A DNA stretch of 64,000 nt. Source: Cupriavidus nantongensis. Its GTDB lineage: Bacteria; Pseudomonadota; Gammaproteobacteria; Burkholderiales; Burkholderiaceae. This document shows, in pieces, positions 35,761 through 44,740 of the stretch (position 1 is the first letter of the stretch; every line of letters starts with the position of its first letter). Under the pieces are notes generated by a model that worked only from the letters and a program-made list of their open reading frames with translations, was not told the DNA's origin and made no database searches. A program made the translations under genes and the position numbers. Where the stretch lies: the NCBI RefSeq assembly GCF_001598055.1, contig NZ_CP014845.1, positions 2,170,001 to 2,234,000 on the forward strand. Reading direction: 5' to 3'.

Positions 35761-36417
35761 TCAATGGATAAACAGGATCGCCAGCAGCAGCGGCACCACC
35801 AGCCCGAGCCCGACCAGCGGCCAGGTCGCCACGCGCCCGCCCGCATGCAGCTTGAGCAGGAACAGGCCGGTCACGCAGAACACCAGGCACGCCAGCGCGA
35901 ACGCGTCCAGGAACAGGCTCCACGCGGCGCCGGTATTGCGGCCCTTGTGCAGGTCGTTCAGGTAGGAGATGGCCCCGCGCGAGGTGTTCTCGTACTGCGC
36001 CTCGCCGCTGTCGAGCGCGATGCTGACCCAGGCGTCGCCGCCCGGGCGCGGCAGCGCCACGTAGATTTCGTCGGCGGACCATTCCGCCTCGCGCCCGCTG
36101 GCGTCGATATCCAGCGCCTGTGCCAGCCAGTCGGCCAGCACCGCCGGCACGGGCGCCCGGGTCTCGCCTGACTGCGCCCCGGCGGCCGGGGCCGCGGCCC
36201 GGACCTTGTCCAGCACGCGCGCAGGCAGCGTCGCCTGCCGCGTCTGCACGGCGGGCCTGGCCTCGATCTGGCCGGCGTGGTTCAGCGTGAAGCCGGTGAC
36301 CGCGAACAGCAGCATCCCGACCAGGCAGATCGCGGAACTGATCCAGTGCCACTGGTGGAGATGCTTGAGCCAGAAGGCACGGCGCTGCTGGCCGGCGGCC
36401 GGCTGGGTGTCGGTCAT
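35761..36417 (-). CDS. PepSY-domain inner-membrane protein
   Basis: 218 residues from the ATG at 36417 (in-frame alternative 36453). Starts with the PepSY_TM signature KHLHQWHWISSAICLVGMLLFAVTGFTLNHAG; a soluble periplasmic domain (RPGGDAWVSIALDSGEAQYENTSRGAISYLNDLHKGR) is followed by two more membrane helices (LFLDAFALACLVFCVTGLFLL and WPLVGLGLVVPLLLAIL). His residues in the first helix and in NDLHKGR could bind heme. First gene of the operon, downstream of a Fur-like box. It probably carries electrons across the inner membrane from the diflavin reductase to the flavinylated DUF2271 protein. Confidence 0.9.
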   Translation of the reverse strand: MTDTQPAAGQQRRAFWLKHLHQWHWISSAICLVGMLLFAVTGFTLNHAGQIEARPAVQTRQATLPARVLDKVRAAAPAAGAQSGETRAPVPAVLADWLAQALDIDASGREAEWSADEIYVALPRPGGDAWVSIALDSGEAQYENTSRGAISYLNDLHKGRNTGAAWSLFLDAFALACLVFCVTGLFLLKLHAGGRVATWPLVGLGLVVPLLLAILFIH

Positions 36418-36553
36418 TGCGGTGGGTCGGCAGGCGCGGTCTGGTCTGGCCACGCCCGGTCTTGCCTGGATACGGGTAGCTGGAGCGCCCCCTGGAACGC
36501 TTACATGGCGTCAGTATGTGCCATGGCCGGCACAAGGAGGCGCGGAAGAGAGA

Positions 36554-36573
36554 AGGATAATCGTTCGCATTTG
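36554..36573 (-). promoter_or_regulatory. Fur-box-like site upstream of the PepSY/ApbE operon
   Basis: Read on the minus strand: AAATGCGAACGATTATCC, about 140 bases before the PepSY start. The first nine bases are identical to the Fur-like palindrome at 13361-13381, and GATTATC matches the classical Fur half-site. The 226-base gap between PepSY and chrA otherwise shows no gene. Iron-repressed transcription is predicted. Confidence 0.6.
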
Positions 36574-36644
36574 AAAGCGCAAACGGTGGGCGGGCGGGGC
36601 GGATTACAGTGCATTACAACGTCAAGCCGCGTTCGCCAGGCCCC

Positions 36645-37868
36645 TCAAACCACCGCGGCCACCGCCCACCCCGCCACGCCGCTGGCCACCACCACCAGCC
36701 ACGGCGGCAACTTCCAGCGCATCATCGCCACCAGTGCCAGCGCCACCAGCACGATGTCCAGCGGGCCCTGCACCGCGCTGGTCCAGACCGGATGCCACAG
36801 CGCCGCCAGCAGCAGCCCGACCACGCCGGCGTTGATGCCGGCCAGCGCCGCCTGGGCGCGCTGGTTGCGGCGCAGGCTTTCCCAGAACGGCAGCGCGCCC
36901 AGCACCAGCAGCGCACCGGGCAGGAAGATGGCCAGCGTGCACAGCAGTCCGCCGGCCACGCCGGTGGGCGGGCTCTGCATGGCCGCGCCGAGGAAGGCGG
37001 CGAACGTAAACAGCGGCCCCGGCATCGCCTGCGCCGCGCCGTAGCCGGCCAGGAAGGCTTCCTTGCCGACCCAGCCGGGCGTCACCACGGCCGCATCCAG
37101 CAGCGGCAGCACCACGTGTCCGCCGCCGAACACCAGCGCGCCGGCACGGTAAAAGGCGTCGAACACGCGCACGGCCGGATCTGCGGCCCACTGCGCCAGC
37201 AGCGGCAGGCCGGCCAGCAGCACGGCAAACAGCGCCAGCGCGAGCACGCCGCCGCGATGCGTTACCGGCAGGCGCAGCGGTTCATGCGCGCCGCCCAGCG
37301 CCGGCCGCAACAGGGCCATGCCGGCCACCGCGGCGGCGGCCATCAGCGCCACCTGCGCCCACGGCCCCGGCCACGCCAGCACGGTGCCGGCGGCCACCAG
37401 CATGATGGCGATGCGCACCGGGCCGACACACAGCGTCCGGGCCATGCCCCACACCGCCTGCGCCACCACCGCCACCGCCACCAGCTTCAGCCCGTGCAGC
37501 ACGCCCGGCGCCGCGGCCATGCCGTAGTGGGTCACCCCCAGCGCGAACCCGATCATGATCACCGCGGATGGCAGCGTGAAGCCCACCCATGCCGCCAGCG
37601 CGCCGCCGTAGCCGGCGCGCGCCAGCCCCAGCGCGATGCCGGTCTGGCTGCTGGCCGGTCCGGGCAGGCACTGGCACAGCGCCACCACGTCGGCATAGGC
37701 CGCCTCGCTGAGCCAGCCGCGCCGGCGCACCAGTTCCTCGCGGAAATACGCCAGGTGGGCCACCGGGCCGCCGAACGAGGTCAGGCCGAGCCGCAGGAAG
37801 ATCAGGAACACCGCAAGCGGGCCGTCGTGGCCGCGGGTGTCGTCGGAGGGGCTGGGCAAGGAGGCCAT
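36645..37868 (-). CDS. chrA: Chromate transporter ChrA (long-chain, two-domain)
   Basis: 407 residues from the ATG at 37868. Two homologous CHR domains: the first has FLRLGLTSFGGPVAHLAYFREELVRRRGWL and QCLPGPASSQTGIALG, the second AFYRAGALVFGGGHVVLPLL and GYGAAQAMPGPLFTFAAFLG. About 10-12 membrane segments. The CHR family extrudes chromate in exchange for protons; the typical motif pairs are intact. No chrB/chrF regulator is next to it. Confidence 0.92.
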   Translation of the reverse strand: MASLPSPSDDTRGHDGPLAVFLIFLRLGLTSFGGPVAHLAYFREELVRRRGWLSEAAYADVVALCQCLPGPASSQTGIALGLARAGYGGALAAWVGFTLPSAVIMIGFALGVTHYGMAAAPGVLHGLKLVAVAVVAQAVWGMARTLCVGPVRIAIMLVAAGTVLAWPGPWAQVALMAAAAVAGMALLRPALGGAHEPLRLPVTHRGGVLALALFAVLLAGLPLLAQWAADPAVRVFDAFYRAGALVFGGGHVVLPLLDAAVVTPGWVGKEAFLAGYGAAQAMPGPLFTFAAFLGAAMQSPPTGVAGGLLCTLAIFLPGALLVLGALPFWESLRRNQRAQAALAGINAGVVGLLLAALWHPVWTSAVQGPLDIVLVALALVAMMRWKLPPWLVVVASGVAGWAVAAVV

Positions 37869-38076
37869 GGGGCGGTTTGCGGGCAAACGGAAGCGTGGGG
37901 AGGCGTGCGCAGGACAGCGCAGATTCTGACCGATTTTGCCGGCGCGGGGTGACAAAGCGAAGGCGGAAGCACGCGCTCGCGCCCAACGGCACGAACGAAG
38001 CGCTGCACAGCGCACAACGTCCACAGGGCTTTTGAAACCAAACAACCACACTGCCAGTATGGCGGACCTACCTCAA

Positions 38077-38104
38077 TCAAGTTACGTCCGTTTTACGCCG
38101 TTAT
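38077..38104 (+). promoter_or_regulatory. Putative sigma-28 (FliA) promoter of the chemoreceptor gene
   Basis: TCAAGTTA at 38077-38084, 12 bases, then GCCGTTAT at 38097-38104, close to the FliA consensus TAAAGTTT-N11-GCCGATAA. It lies 130 bases before the chemoreceptor start in a 364-base gap that otherwise holds no clear gene. Flagellar-regulated transcription is the expected control for such receptors. Confidence 0.5.
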
Positions 38105-38232
38105 GCCGCAGACGCATGCGCCGTCGGCCAAGGTTCCCTGCAAGCCGGCCCATACGCGCCACCCCGCTGGCACGGCGATGCGCATCACCGATGAGAAGCG
38201 TAAAGCGCGAAGAAGATGGAGGAGTGGAAGCG

Positions 38233-39786
38233 ATGCTGCACAACCTGAGCCTGAAGAAAAAACTGCTGTTGCCGCTGGTGCTGAGCTGGGTCTGCCTGCT
38301 TGGCATCACGCTGTGGAACGCGTGGCACATCCGCACGCTGCGCATGGAGGAGCGCCGGCTCGACCTGGCCCACGTCACCGACACCGCGGTCTCGGTGGTG
38401 GCCGAGTACGAAGCCCTGGCCAAGGCCGGCAAGATGCCGGCCGAGGAAGCGAAGCAGCAGGCGATCGAGCGCGTGCGCGCGATGCGCTTCGGCGCGGACG
38501 GCTATTTCACGCTGATGCGCTCCGACACCGTGGTGCTGATGCACCCGTTCAAGCCGGAGATGAACGGCAAGGCGATGGAGGGCATGAAGGATCCGAACGG
38601 GGTCTACCTGTTCCGCGACATCGCCGCGATCGGCAAGGGCCCGGGCAAGGGCTTCGTCGAATACCTGTGGCCCAAGCCGGGCGCGCAGGCGCCGCAGCCC
38701 AAGCTGAGCTACGTCGCCAACTTCCGCCCCTGGGACTGGAACTTCATCGCCGGACTGTACCTGGACGACATCGAGGCGGCGTTCCGCGACGAGCTGTGGA
38801 AAGCGATGGGCCTGCTGCTGGCGGTGGGCGCGCTGATGTCGCTGGTGATGGTGCGGGTCGCGGCCAGCCTGCAGCGCCAGCTGGGCGGCGAGCCGGCCAC
38901 CACCGCGCAGATCGCCGGGCGTATTGCCGAAGGCGATCTCGCCAGCCAGGTCCAGCTACGCGCCGGCGACCAGGACAGCGTGCTCCATGCCATGCACCGC
39001 ATGCAGGCGCGCCTGACCGGCGCGATCGGCAGCATCCGTGGCTCGGCCGATTCGATTGCCGGCGCGGCCAAGCAGATTGCCGCGGGCAATGCCGACCTGT
39101 CGCGCCGCAGCGAGGAGCAGGCCGCGTCGCTGCAGGAAACCGCCGCCAGCATGGAGCAGCTCACCAGCACCGTGCGCCAGAGCGCGGAGAACGCGCGCCA
39201 GGCCAGCCACCTGGCCGAGGGCGCATCGGACATCGCCGTGCGCGGCGGCGCCATCGTCAGCCAGGTGGTGGACACCATGGGCGAGATCAAGAGCGCCTCG
39301 GGCAAGGTGGTCGACATCATCGGCGTGATCGAGGGCATCGCCTTCCAGACCAATATCCTGGCGCTCAACGCTGCGGTCGAGGCGGCCCGCGCCGGCGACC
39401 AGGGCCGCGGCTTCGCGGTGGTGGCCGGCGAGGTGCGCACGCTGGCACAGCGCAGCGCCACCGCGGCCAAGGAGATTAAGGCGCTGATCGGCAACTCGGC
39501 CCAGCGCGTCGAGGACGGCGCGGTGCTGGTCGAGAACGCCGGCAAGGCGATGGACGAGATCGTCGATGCGGTCAAGCGCGTGACCGACCTGATGGGCGAA
39601 ATGCGCGCCGCCACCGAGGAGCAGACCGGCGGCATCGAGCAGGTCAACCAGGCGGTGTCTCAGATGGACCAGATGGCGCAGCAGAACGCCGCGCTGGTGG
39701 AACAGGCGGCGGCCGCGGCTGCGTCGCTGGAAGACCAGGCCGAGGCGCTGCACCGCGCCGTCGGGCAGTTCCGCCTGGCCGCCTGA
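38233..39786 (+). CDS. Methyl-accepting chemotaxis protein with sCache_2-type sensor
   Basis: 517 residues from the ATG at 38233 (AGGAG upstream). TM1 at ~9-28 and TM2 at ~190-210 flank a periplasmic Cache domain ([46 protein letters not shown]). A HAMP-like linker and the cytoplasmic signalling domain follow, with the conserved tip [20 protein letters not shown] plus methylation helices. The C-terminus lacks the NWETF-type pentapeptide for CheR/CheB tethering. Cache ligands are usually small organic acids or amino acids; the ligand here is unknown. Confidence 0.93.
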   Translation: MLHNLSLKKKLLLPLVLSWVCLLGITLWNAWHIRTLRMEERRLDLAHVTDTAVSVVAEYEALAKAGKMPAEEAKQQAIERVRAMRFGADGYFTLMRSDTVVLMHPFKPEMNGKAMEGMKDPNGVYLFRDIAAIGKGPGKGFVEYLWPKPGAQAPQPKLSYVANFRPWDWNFIAGLYLDDIEAAFRDELWKAMGLLLAVGALMSLVMVRVAASLQRQLGGEPATTAQIAGRIAEGDLASQVQLRAGDQDSVLHAMHRMQARLTGAIGSIRGSADSIAGAAKQIAAGNADLSRRSEEQAASLQETAASMEQLTSTVRQSAENARQASHLAEGASDIAVRGGAIVSQVVDTMGEIKSASGKVVDIIGVIEGIAFQTNILALNAAVEAARAGDQGRGFAVVAGEVRTLAQRSATAAKEIKALIGNSAQRVEDGAVLVENAGKAMDEIVDAVKRVTDLMGEMRAATEEQTGGIEQVNQAVSQMDQMAQQNAALVEQAAAAAASLEDQAEALHRAVGQFRLAA

Positions 39787-39843
39787 GCTGCGTCGCCGCG
39801 GGCGCCATCCGCCTGCCGCGCCCTGCGTGTATGATGAAGCGAA

Positions 39844-39865
39844 GCCGGCCGCACAGGCGGCCGGC
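39844..39865. terminator. GC-rich hairpin after the chemoreceptor gene
   Basis: GCCGGCCGC and GCGGCCGGC, loop ACAG. Located 58 bases after the chemoreceptor stop. It has no T tract, so termination strength is uncertain; alternatively it is simply a stable hairpin. Confidence 0.4.
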
Positions 39866-39910
39866 CCAGTGCATCAGACCGTTACCGCAGACCACTGACA
39901 GGAGCGCACC

Positions 39911-40162
39911 ATGATGGCATTCATTGGCACCGTGTTCGTTGGCCTTATCGTCGGCCTGATCGCCAGGGCGGTAAAGCCCGGCGACGACAAGCTGGGCTGG
40001 ATCATGACCATCATCCTGGGCATCCTGGGCTCGGTGGTCGCGGGCTATGTCGGCCGCGCGCTGGGCTGGTACCAGCCGGGCGAGCCCGCGGGCTGGGTCG
40101 CGTCGGTCATCGGCGCGATCGTGCTGCTGGTCATCTACGGCATGGTGCGCCGCAAGGCCTGA
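39911..40162 (+). CDS. GlsB/YeaQ/YmgE-family small membrane protein
   Basis: 83 residues, AGGAG upstream of a tandem ATGATG. Three hydrophobic segments with Gly zippers: FIGTVFVGLIVGLIARAVKPG, GWIMTIILGILGSVVAGYVGR, and AGWVASVIGAIVLLVIYGMV. This is the transglycosylase-associated/GlsB stress-membrane family. Its last 28 bases overlap the 3' end of the opposite-strand penicillin-binding-protein-like gene. Confidence 0.9.
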   Translation: MMAFIGTVFVGLIVGLIARAVKPGDDKLGWIMTIILGILGSVVAGYVGRALGWYQPGEPAGWVASVIGAIVLLVIYGMVRRKA

Positions 40163-43100
40163 CTGGCGCGGCGCACGCCGGCCGCGTCGTTGTCGGCCAG
40201 GCCCGGCACCTGCGGCGGGGCCGGCGGCGGCATCGCGGCCACCTCTTGCCGCGCCGGCGCCTGCAGCGCGGCTTCCAGTCCCGCGCCCAGGCCCTCGGCC
40301 AGGACCGTGCCGGGCATGCCGTCGCCCGGCGCCGCCATGGTCGGCGCCAGCGGCGCGCGCAGGCCCGGGGCCGCGTCGCGGCAACGCAGCAGCGCGCGGT
40401 CGCCGCCCGGCGCCATCGCCGACACCTGCGGCGCGATCGCCCGCAGCACCCGCACCGCCAGCGCGCTGGTAAAGCTGTAGCGCGCCGCGTACGGTTCGCG
40501 CACATTGACCACCACGGTGCCGAAGAAGCGCTCGCCCAGCGTGAACACGAAGGTCGCCGACCGGTTCACCGAGCGCGACGAGATCAGCCGCCCGCCCGGC
40601 CCGTAGACCTGGAAGCGCTGGTCGCCGGTGCCGGTCTTGCCGGCCACGGCCAGGGTCGCGCCCTCGCGCCCCGGCACCGTGAACGCGCCGCGGATCGACT
40701 TGGCGGTACCGCGCTCGACCACATCCAGCATCGAACGGCGCGCCAGCTCGGCCACCTCGGCCGGCAGCACGCGCTTGCCCGGGCCCGGCTGCAGCACGTA
40801 GCGGGTGGCGTACGGGGTGCCGTCGGCGAACGCCAGGCTGCGCACCGCCGAGTTCTGCGTAACCACGCCGCCTGACAGCAGGATGCCGGCCAGCTCGGCC
40901 AGCGCCGCGGGGCGGTCGCCGGCAGCGCCGATGGCGCTGGCATACGACGGCGTCAGCGAGTCGAACGGATAGCCCAGCCGCTGCCAGCGCCGCGCGATGC
41001 GCTTGAAGGCGTCCTGCTCCAGCAGCGTGCGGATGCGGTTATCCTGGCCGGCCTTGCTGCGCGTCTTGAACAGCCACTTGTACACCTCCTGGCGCTCGGC
41101 GGTGCTGGCGCGCAGGATCTCCGGCAGCGTCGCGTCGGGATGCTGGTCCAGGTATTCCACCATCCACAGTTCCAGCGGATGCACCCGCGACAGGTAGCCG
41201 CGGTCGTTCAGGTTGAACTTGTCCTTGCCGTACTTGCGGTACAGCGCCGGCAGGTCTTCCTTGGCCAGCTGCTTGTCGCCCAGGCGCGCGCGCATGATGC
41301 GGATATAGCTGTCCTCGTCCAGCGCGGGCCGCGCGCTCAGCAGCGTCACCGACATGCGCACCGCGTTCAGGTGCGGCGTGGTCATGCGCACCCGCCCCAG
41401 CAGCGTGGCCAGCCGCTGCTCGGAGGTCTTGCCGCGGTAGCGCTGGTAGAAGTTGGTCATGTAGGCGCTGCCCTCCTGGTCGGCAAAGCGCTCCAGGTAG
41501 GCGCGCCGGCCCGGCGCGTCGCGGTCCTCGAGCAGGTTGCCGATGTCGGGGTTGGCGTGGAAGGTCTCGTAGCGCACGATGTCGCGCATCATGCGGATGA
41601 ACACCAGGTTGACCGAATGCTGGAACGCGGTGCGCACGGTCAGGTTGCGCAGGCCTGACTCGCGCTCGAAGTTGGTGAAGCTCTGCAGGCCGCCGCCGGT
41701 GTAGAAGGCCTCGCCGGCACCGCCCGCATACTTGCGCTCCATCGCCGCCTCGAGCATCGGCATCAGCTCGCGCTCGGCCGGCTTGCGCGCCTTGGCCAGG
41801 TAGTCGACCGCCCAGCGGCTGAGCGCGTCCTGGCGCGCCAGCGGCACCGCGGCCAGCTCGGCGCTGGTCATGCCGGCATAACGCGCGTGCAGTTCGCTGA
41901 TGATCTCGAGGTAGGTCACCAGCGTGCGCAGCTTGGCGGTGGAGCCCAGGTTCAGGCGCGCGCCGCTGTTGATGTCGAACGGCTGGTCGATATTGTCGGC
42001 CTGGATCCGCACCACGCTGGCATTGCCGACGCGCTCGTACAGCGTGAAGCTGGCCATCAGCTTCGACGGATCATCGTGGTCGCGCAGCAGGTTGTGGCCA
42101 TACAGGCCCATGGCGCGCGCGTCGGCCTTGTTGTTGACGCGCTGCAGCGTGTCGACGACGATGCGCTGGGCCTCGCGGTTGATGGTGCTGTCCACGGTCA
42201 GGTCGAGCCGGTCCATGTCGTAGCGGCTCTCGACGCCGGTCAGCCGGCCGATGTCGGCGCGCACGCGGTTGACGGCCTTGCGCGTGACAAAGGGCTCCTG
42301 CGGCGGGCGCTGCGGCGCCGACGCCTTGTCCAGCGGCTGCGCCAGCGCCGCGTCGCGCAGTTCGGCGGTGATGATGTTGTTGGCCGCCATCAGGCGCAGG
42401 TAGCTGCCGGTCAGCGCGTCCAGGTTGGTGTCGTCGCGGCGCAGGTGGTACGACGGGCGGCGCTGCGAGATGATCAGCGACAGCGCCCGCTTGAACGCCT
42501 GCGCCTGGCGCGGGTCCGGCGCGCGCTGGTCCATCTCCTTGAGCAGCCGGTTGACCTCGCTGAAATCCTCGCCGTACCAGACCCACAGCGCATCGCCGAT
42601 GCCGTTGATCTCGCCGAAGCCGGCGCGCGCCGACAGCGGCACCGTGTTCAGGTAGTCGACCACGATGCGCTCGCGCGCGCGCTGCGTGTCGGGGCCATCG
42701 AGGTAGGCGCGCAGCGATGCCGACGCCATTTGCCGGAATTTCTCGGGGATCGAGGTGGTGCGGCCCTCGGGCGAATGCCGGTATTTCTCGATCTGCGTCG
42801 CCAGCGTGCTGCCGCCGGGCGCATCGTGCGACTTGTCGGCCAGGCGGATCATCTGGTCCAGCACCGCGCGCGACAGCCGGCGCCAGTCCAGCGCCGGATT
42901 CATGTTGGGGTATTCCGGATTGAGCAGGCCCTGGTTCTCGACGTACAACAACGCGCTTACCAGCACCGGCGGCACCGCGCCGAAATCGGCGTACTGGCGT
43001 TGCGGGTAGCGCTCGAACGCCAGCGTCAGGCCGTTGCAGTCGCGCAGCAGCAGGCCCGCCTGGTTCTTCTCGCGATACGGCGTGAACAGCCCTTCGTCGA

Positions 43101-43410
43101 TCAGGCGCACCATGTCGGGCGACATGCGCGCCTGTTCGGCAGGCACGTAGCCGCGCTGCTCCAGCCGCTGCGCGAACAGCGGCAGCCTGCCGTAGCCCAT
43201 GCGGGCGTCATAGGGTCCGGAATGCGGGAAGCGGATGCTGTCGCTGGCTCCCGGCTGGATCTCGAACGTCAGCCGCTGGCCCAGGCTGCCGATCAGCCGC
43301 GCCTGCCAGTGCGAGTTGCGCACCTCGCTTGCGACAACGCTATACACGACATAGGCGCCGCCCGTGAGGGCGACCGCCAAGCCAGCGAAAATCCAGCCAC
43401 GACTCGACAC
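40135..43410 (-). CDS. Large class A penicillin-binding protein-like (GT51 + transpeptidase)
   Basis: 1091 residues from a GTG at 43410 (GAGGA upstream); an ATG at 43545 would add 45 basic residues. One N-terminal membrane anchor (GWIFAGLAVALTGGAYVVYSV). A GT51-type domain follows with altered motif I (LLYVENQGLLN in place of EDxxF) but a recognisable GGSTLATQIEKYRHSPEGRT and YLNTVPL-GFGEINGIGDAL. The transpeptidase domain has STAK in LGSTAKLRTLV, QNSAVRSLAFADG and KTGTG. It is much longer than usual bifunctional PBPs (~750-850), with long insertions between domains. Probably peptidoglycan synthesis or repair at the inner membrane. Confidence 0.88.
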   Translation of the reverse strand: MSSRGWIFAGLAVALTGGAYVVYSVVASEVRNSHWQARLIGSLGQRLTFEIQPGASDSIRFPHSGPYDARMGYGRLPLFAQRLEQRGYVPAEQARMSPDMVRLIDEGLFTPYREKNQAGLLLRDCNGLTLAFERYPQRQYADFGAVPPVLVSALLYVENQGLLNPEYPNMNPALDWRRLSRAVLDQMIRLADKSHDAPGGSTLATQIEKYRHSPEGRTTSIPEKFRQMASASLRAYLDGPDTQRARERIVVDYLNTVPLSARAGFGEINGIGDALWVWYGEDFSEVNRLLKEMDQRAPDPRQAQAFKRALSLIISQRRPSYHLRRDDTNLDALTGSYLRLMAANNIITAELRDAALAQPLDKASAPQRPPQEPFVTRKAVNRVRADIGRLTGVESRYDMDRLDLTVDSTINREAQRIVVDTLQRVNNKADARAMGLYGHNLLRDHDDPSKLMASFTLYERVGNASVVRIQADNIDQPFDINSGARLNLGSTAKLRTLVTYLEIISELHARYAGMTSAELAAVPLARQDALSRWAVDYLAKARKPAERELMPMLEAAMERKYAGGAGEAFYTGGGLQSFTNFERESGLRNLTVRTAFQHSVNLVFIRMMRDIVRYETFHANPDIGNLLEDRDAPGRRAYLERFADQEGSAYMTNFYQRYRGKTSEQRLATLLGRVRMTTPHLNAVRMSVTLLSARPALDEDSYIRIMRARLGDKQLAKEDLPALYRKYGKDKFNLNDRGYLSRVHPLELWMVEYLDQHPDATLPEILRASTAERQEVYKWLFKTRSKAGQDNRIRTLLEQDAFKRIARRWQRLGYPFDSLTPSYASAIGAAGDRPAALAELAGILLSGGVVTQNSAVRSLAFADGTPYATRYVLQPGPGKRVLPAEVAELARRSMLDVVERGTAKSIRGAFTVPGREGATLAVAGKTGTGDQRFQVYGPGGRLISSRSVNRSATFVFTLGERFFGTVVVNVREPYAARYSFTSALAVRVLRAIAPQVSAMAPGGDRALLRCRDAAPGLRAPLAPTMAAPGDGMPGTVLAEGLGAGLEAALQAPARQEVAAMPPPAPPQVPGLADNDAAGVRRASQALRRTMP

Positions 43411-43637
43411 GTTTGGGGCTTCCTCGGTGGGCCGGCGCAGCGCGCGAATTCCTCCATGCGCCGGCTCGAAGCGCGATGTTTTCGCGGTGCGCGCTGTTGC
43501 GCGCCCGCGTGTATTGATATTAGTAGGAGTCGCGCCCGTGTGCATCAAGCACGCGTGGGCGTCGCGTGCCGTTGCAGGCGGGCGTCACCTCAGGCAGCGC
43601 CTGCGCCACTTCCCGTGCGTCCGAAAGGCGCCGCGGA

Positions 43638-44675
43638 TTATCGGCCAGCCGCCGTGCGCCCGACCGGCCTGCCGATCAGGGGATAGCCCGGATCGTTGTA
43701 GCCCGGCGTCGAGGCATGGCCCGGCGACACCAGCGCATCGATCATGGCCTCTTCCTCCGGCGTGATCGCGGCACCGAGCGCGCCGAAGTAATCCTCGAAC
43801 TGGGCCAGCGTGCGCGGGCCGGCGATCACCGACGAGATGATCGGGTTGGCCAGCACCCAGGCGGTGGCGAACTGGCCCGGCGTCAGCCCGCGCGCTTCGG
43901 CATGGGTCTTGAGCTGCTGCGCAATGACCAGCGATTCCTCGCGGAACTCGGTCTCCATCATGCGGCGGTCGGCGCGGCCCGCGCGCGTGCCCTCGGCCGG
44001 CGCCTGGCCGGGCGCGTACTTGCCGGTCAGCACGCCGCGCGCAACTGGGCTGTAGGGCACCACGCCCAGGCCGTAGTGCTCGCACGCGGGCAGGATCTCG
44101 ACCTCCGGCAGCCGGTTCAGCAGGTTGTAGTAGGGCTGGCACGCGACCGGGCGCGGCACGCCCAGCTCGGCGCACAGCCGCACGATCTCGGCGATGCGCC
44201 AGCCGCGGAAGTTCGACACCGCCCAGTAGCGGATCTTGCCGCTGCGCACCAGGTCGTCCATGGCGCGCACCGGCTCTTCCAGGTTGGCGCCGGGATAGTC
44301 GCGATGCAGGTAGAGGATGTCGATGTAGTCGGTCGCCAGCCGGTGCAGGCTGTCCTCGACCGCGCGCGTGATCCACACGCGCGAGTAGTGGCCGTGGTTG
44401 GGCGCGGCCTGCATGGCGTTGCCGAGCTTGGTGGCCAGCACCCAGTCGTGGCGGTCGGCGGTCAGCAGGCGCCCCACCATCTGCTCGGACGCGCCCTTGC
44501 TGTACACGTCCGCGGTATCGATGAAGTTCACGCCGTGGTCGCGCGCGCTGGCCACGATGCGGCCGGCCTCGGCCTCGTCGGTCTGGTCGGCGAACATCAT
44601 GGTGCCGAGGCACAGCGCCGAGACGCGCAGGTTGCTGGCGCCGAGGCGGCGGTACGGCATGGAGAGGTCTGGCAT
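43638..44675 (-). CDS. Aldo/keto reductase
   Basis: 345 residues from the ATG at 44675 (AGGAG upstream). The (beta/alpha)8 family tetrad is visible: Asp and Tyr in NFIDTADVYSKGASE, Lys in VLATKLG, and His in ILYLHRDYPG. The C-terminal cofactor segment SVIAGPRTLAQFEDYFGAL fits NADPH-dependent members of the YajO/YghZ type. Substrate unknown. Confidence 0.92.
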   Translation of the reverse strand: MPDLSMPYRRLGASNLRVSALCLGTMMFADQTDEAEAGRIVASARDHGVNFIDTADVYSKGASEQMVGRLLTADRHDWVLATKLGNAMQAAPNHGHYSRVWITRAVEDSLHRLATDYIDILYLHRDYPGANLEEPVRAMDDLVRSGKIRYWAVSNFRGWRIAEIVRLCAELGVPRPVACQPYYNLLNRLPEVEILPACEHYGLGVVPYSPVARGVLTGKYAPGQAPAEGTRAGRADRRMMETEFREESLVIAQQLKTHAEARGLTPGQFATAWVLANPIISSVIAGPRTLAQFEDYFGALGAAITPEEEAMIDALVSPGHASTPGYNDPGYPLIGRPVGRTAAGR

Positions 44676-44740
44676 GGCGGCTCCTTGGGATGGGACAGCC
44701 CACATTGTGCCGCCAGCCGGCCGGGCTTGCCGGCGCGGCG

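Noticed and set aside
37936..38232. In-frame extension of the chemoreceptor by 99 codons.
   Set aside because: The extension is basic, lacks features and contains the candidate promoter. The ATG at 38233 has a good ribosome-binding site directly before the first membrane helix.
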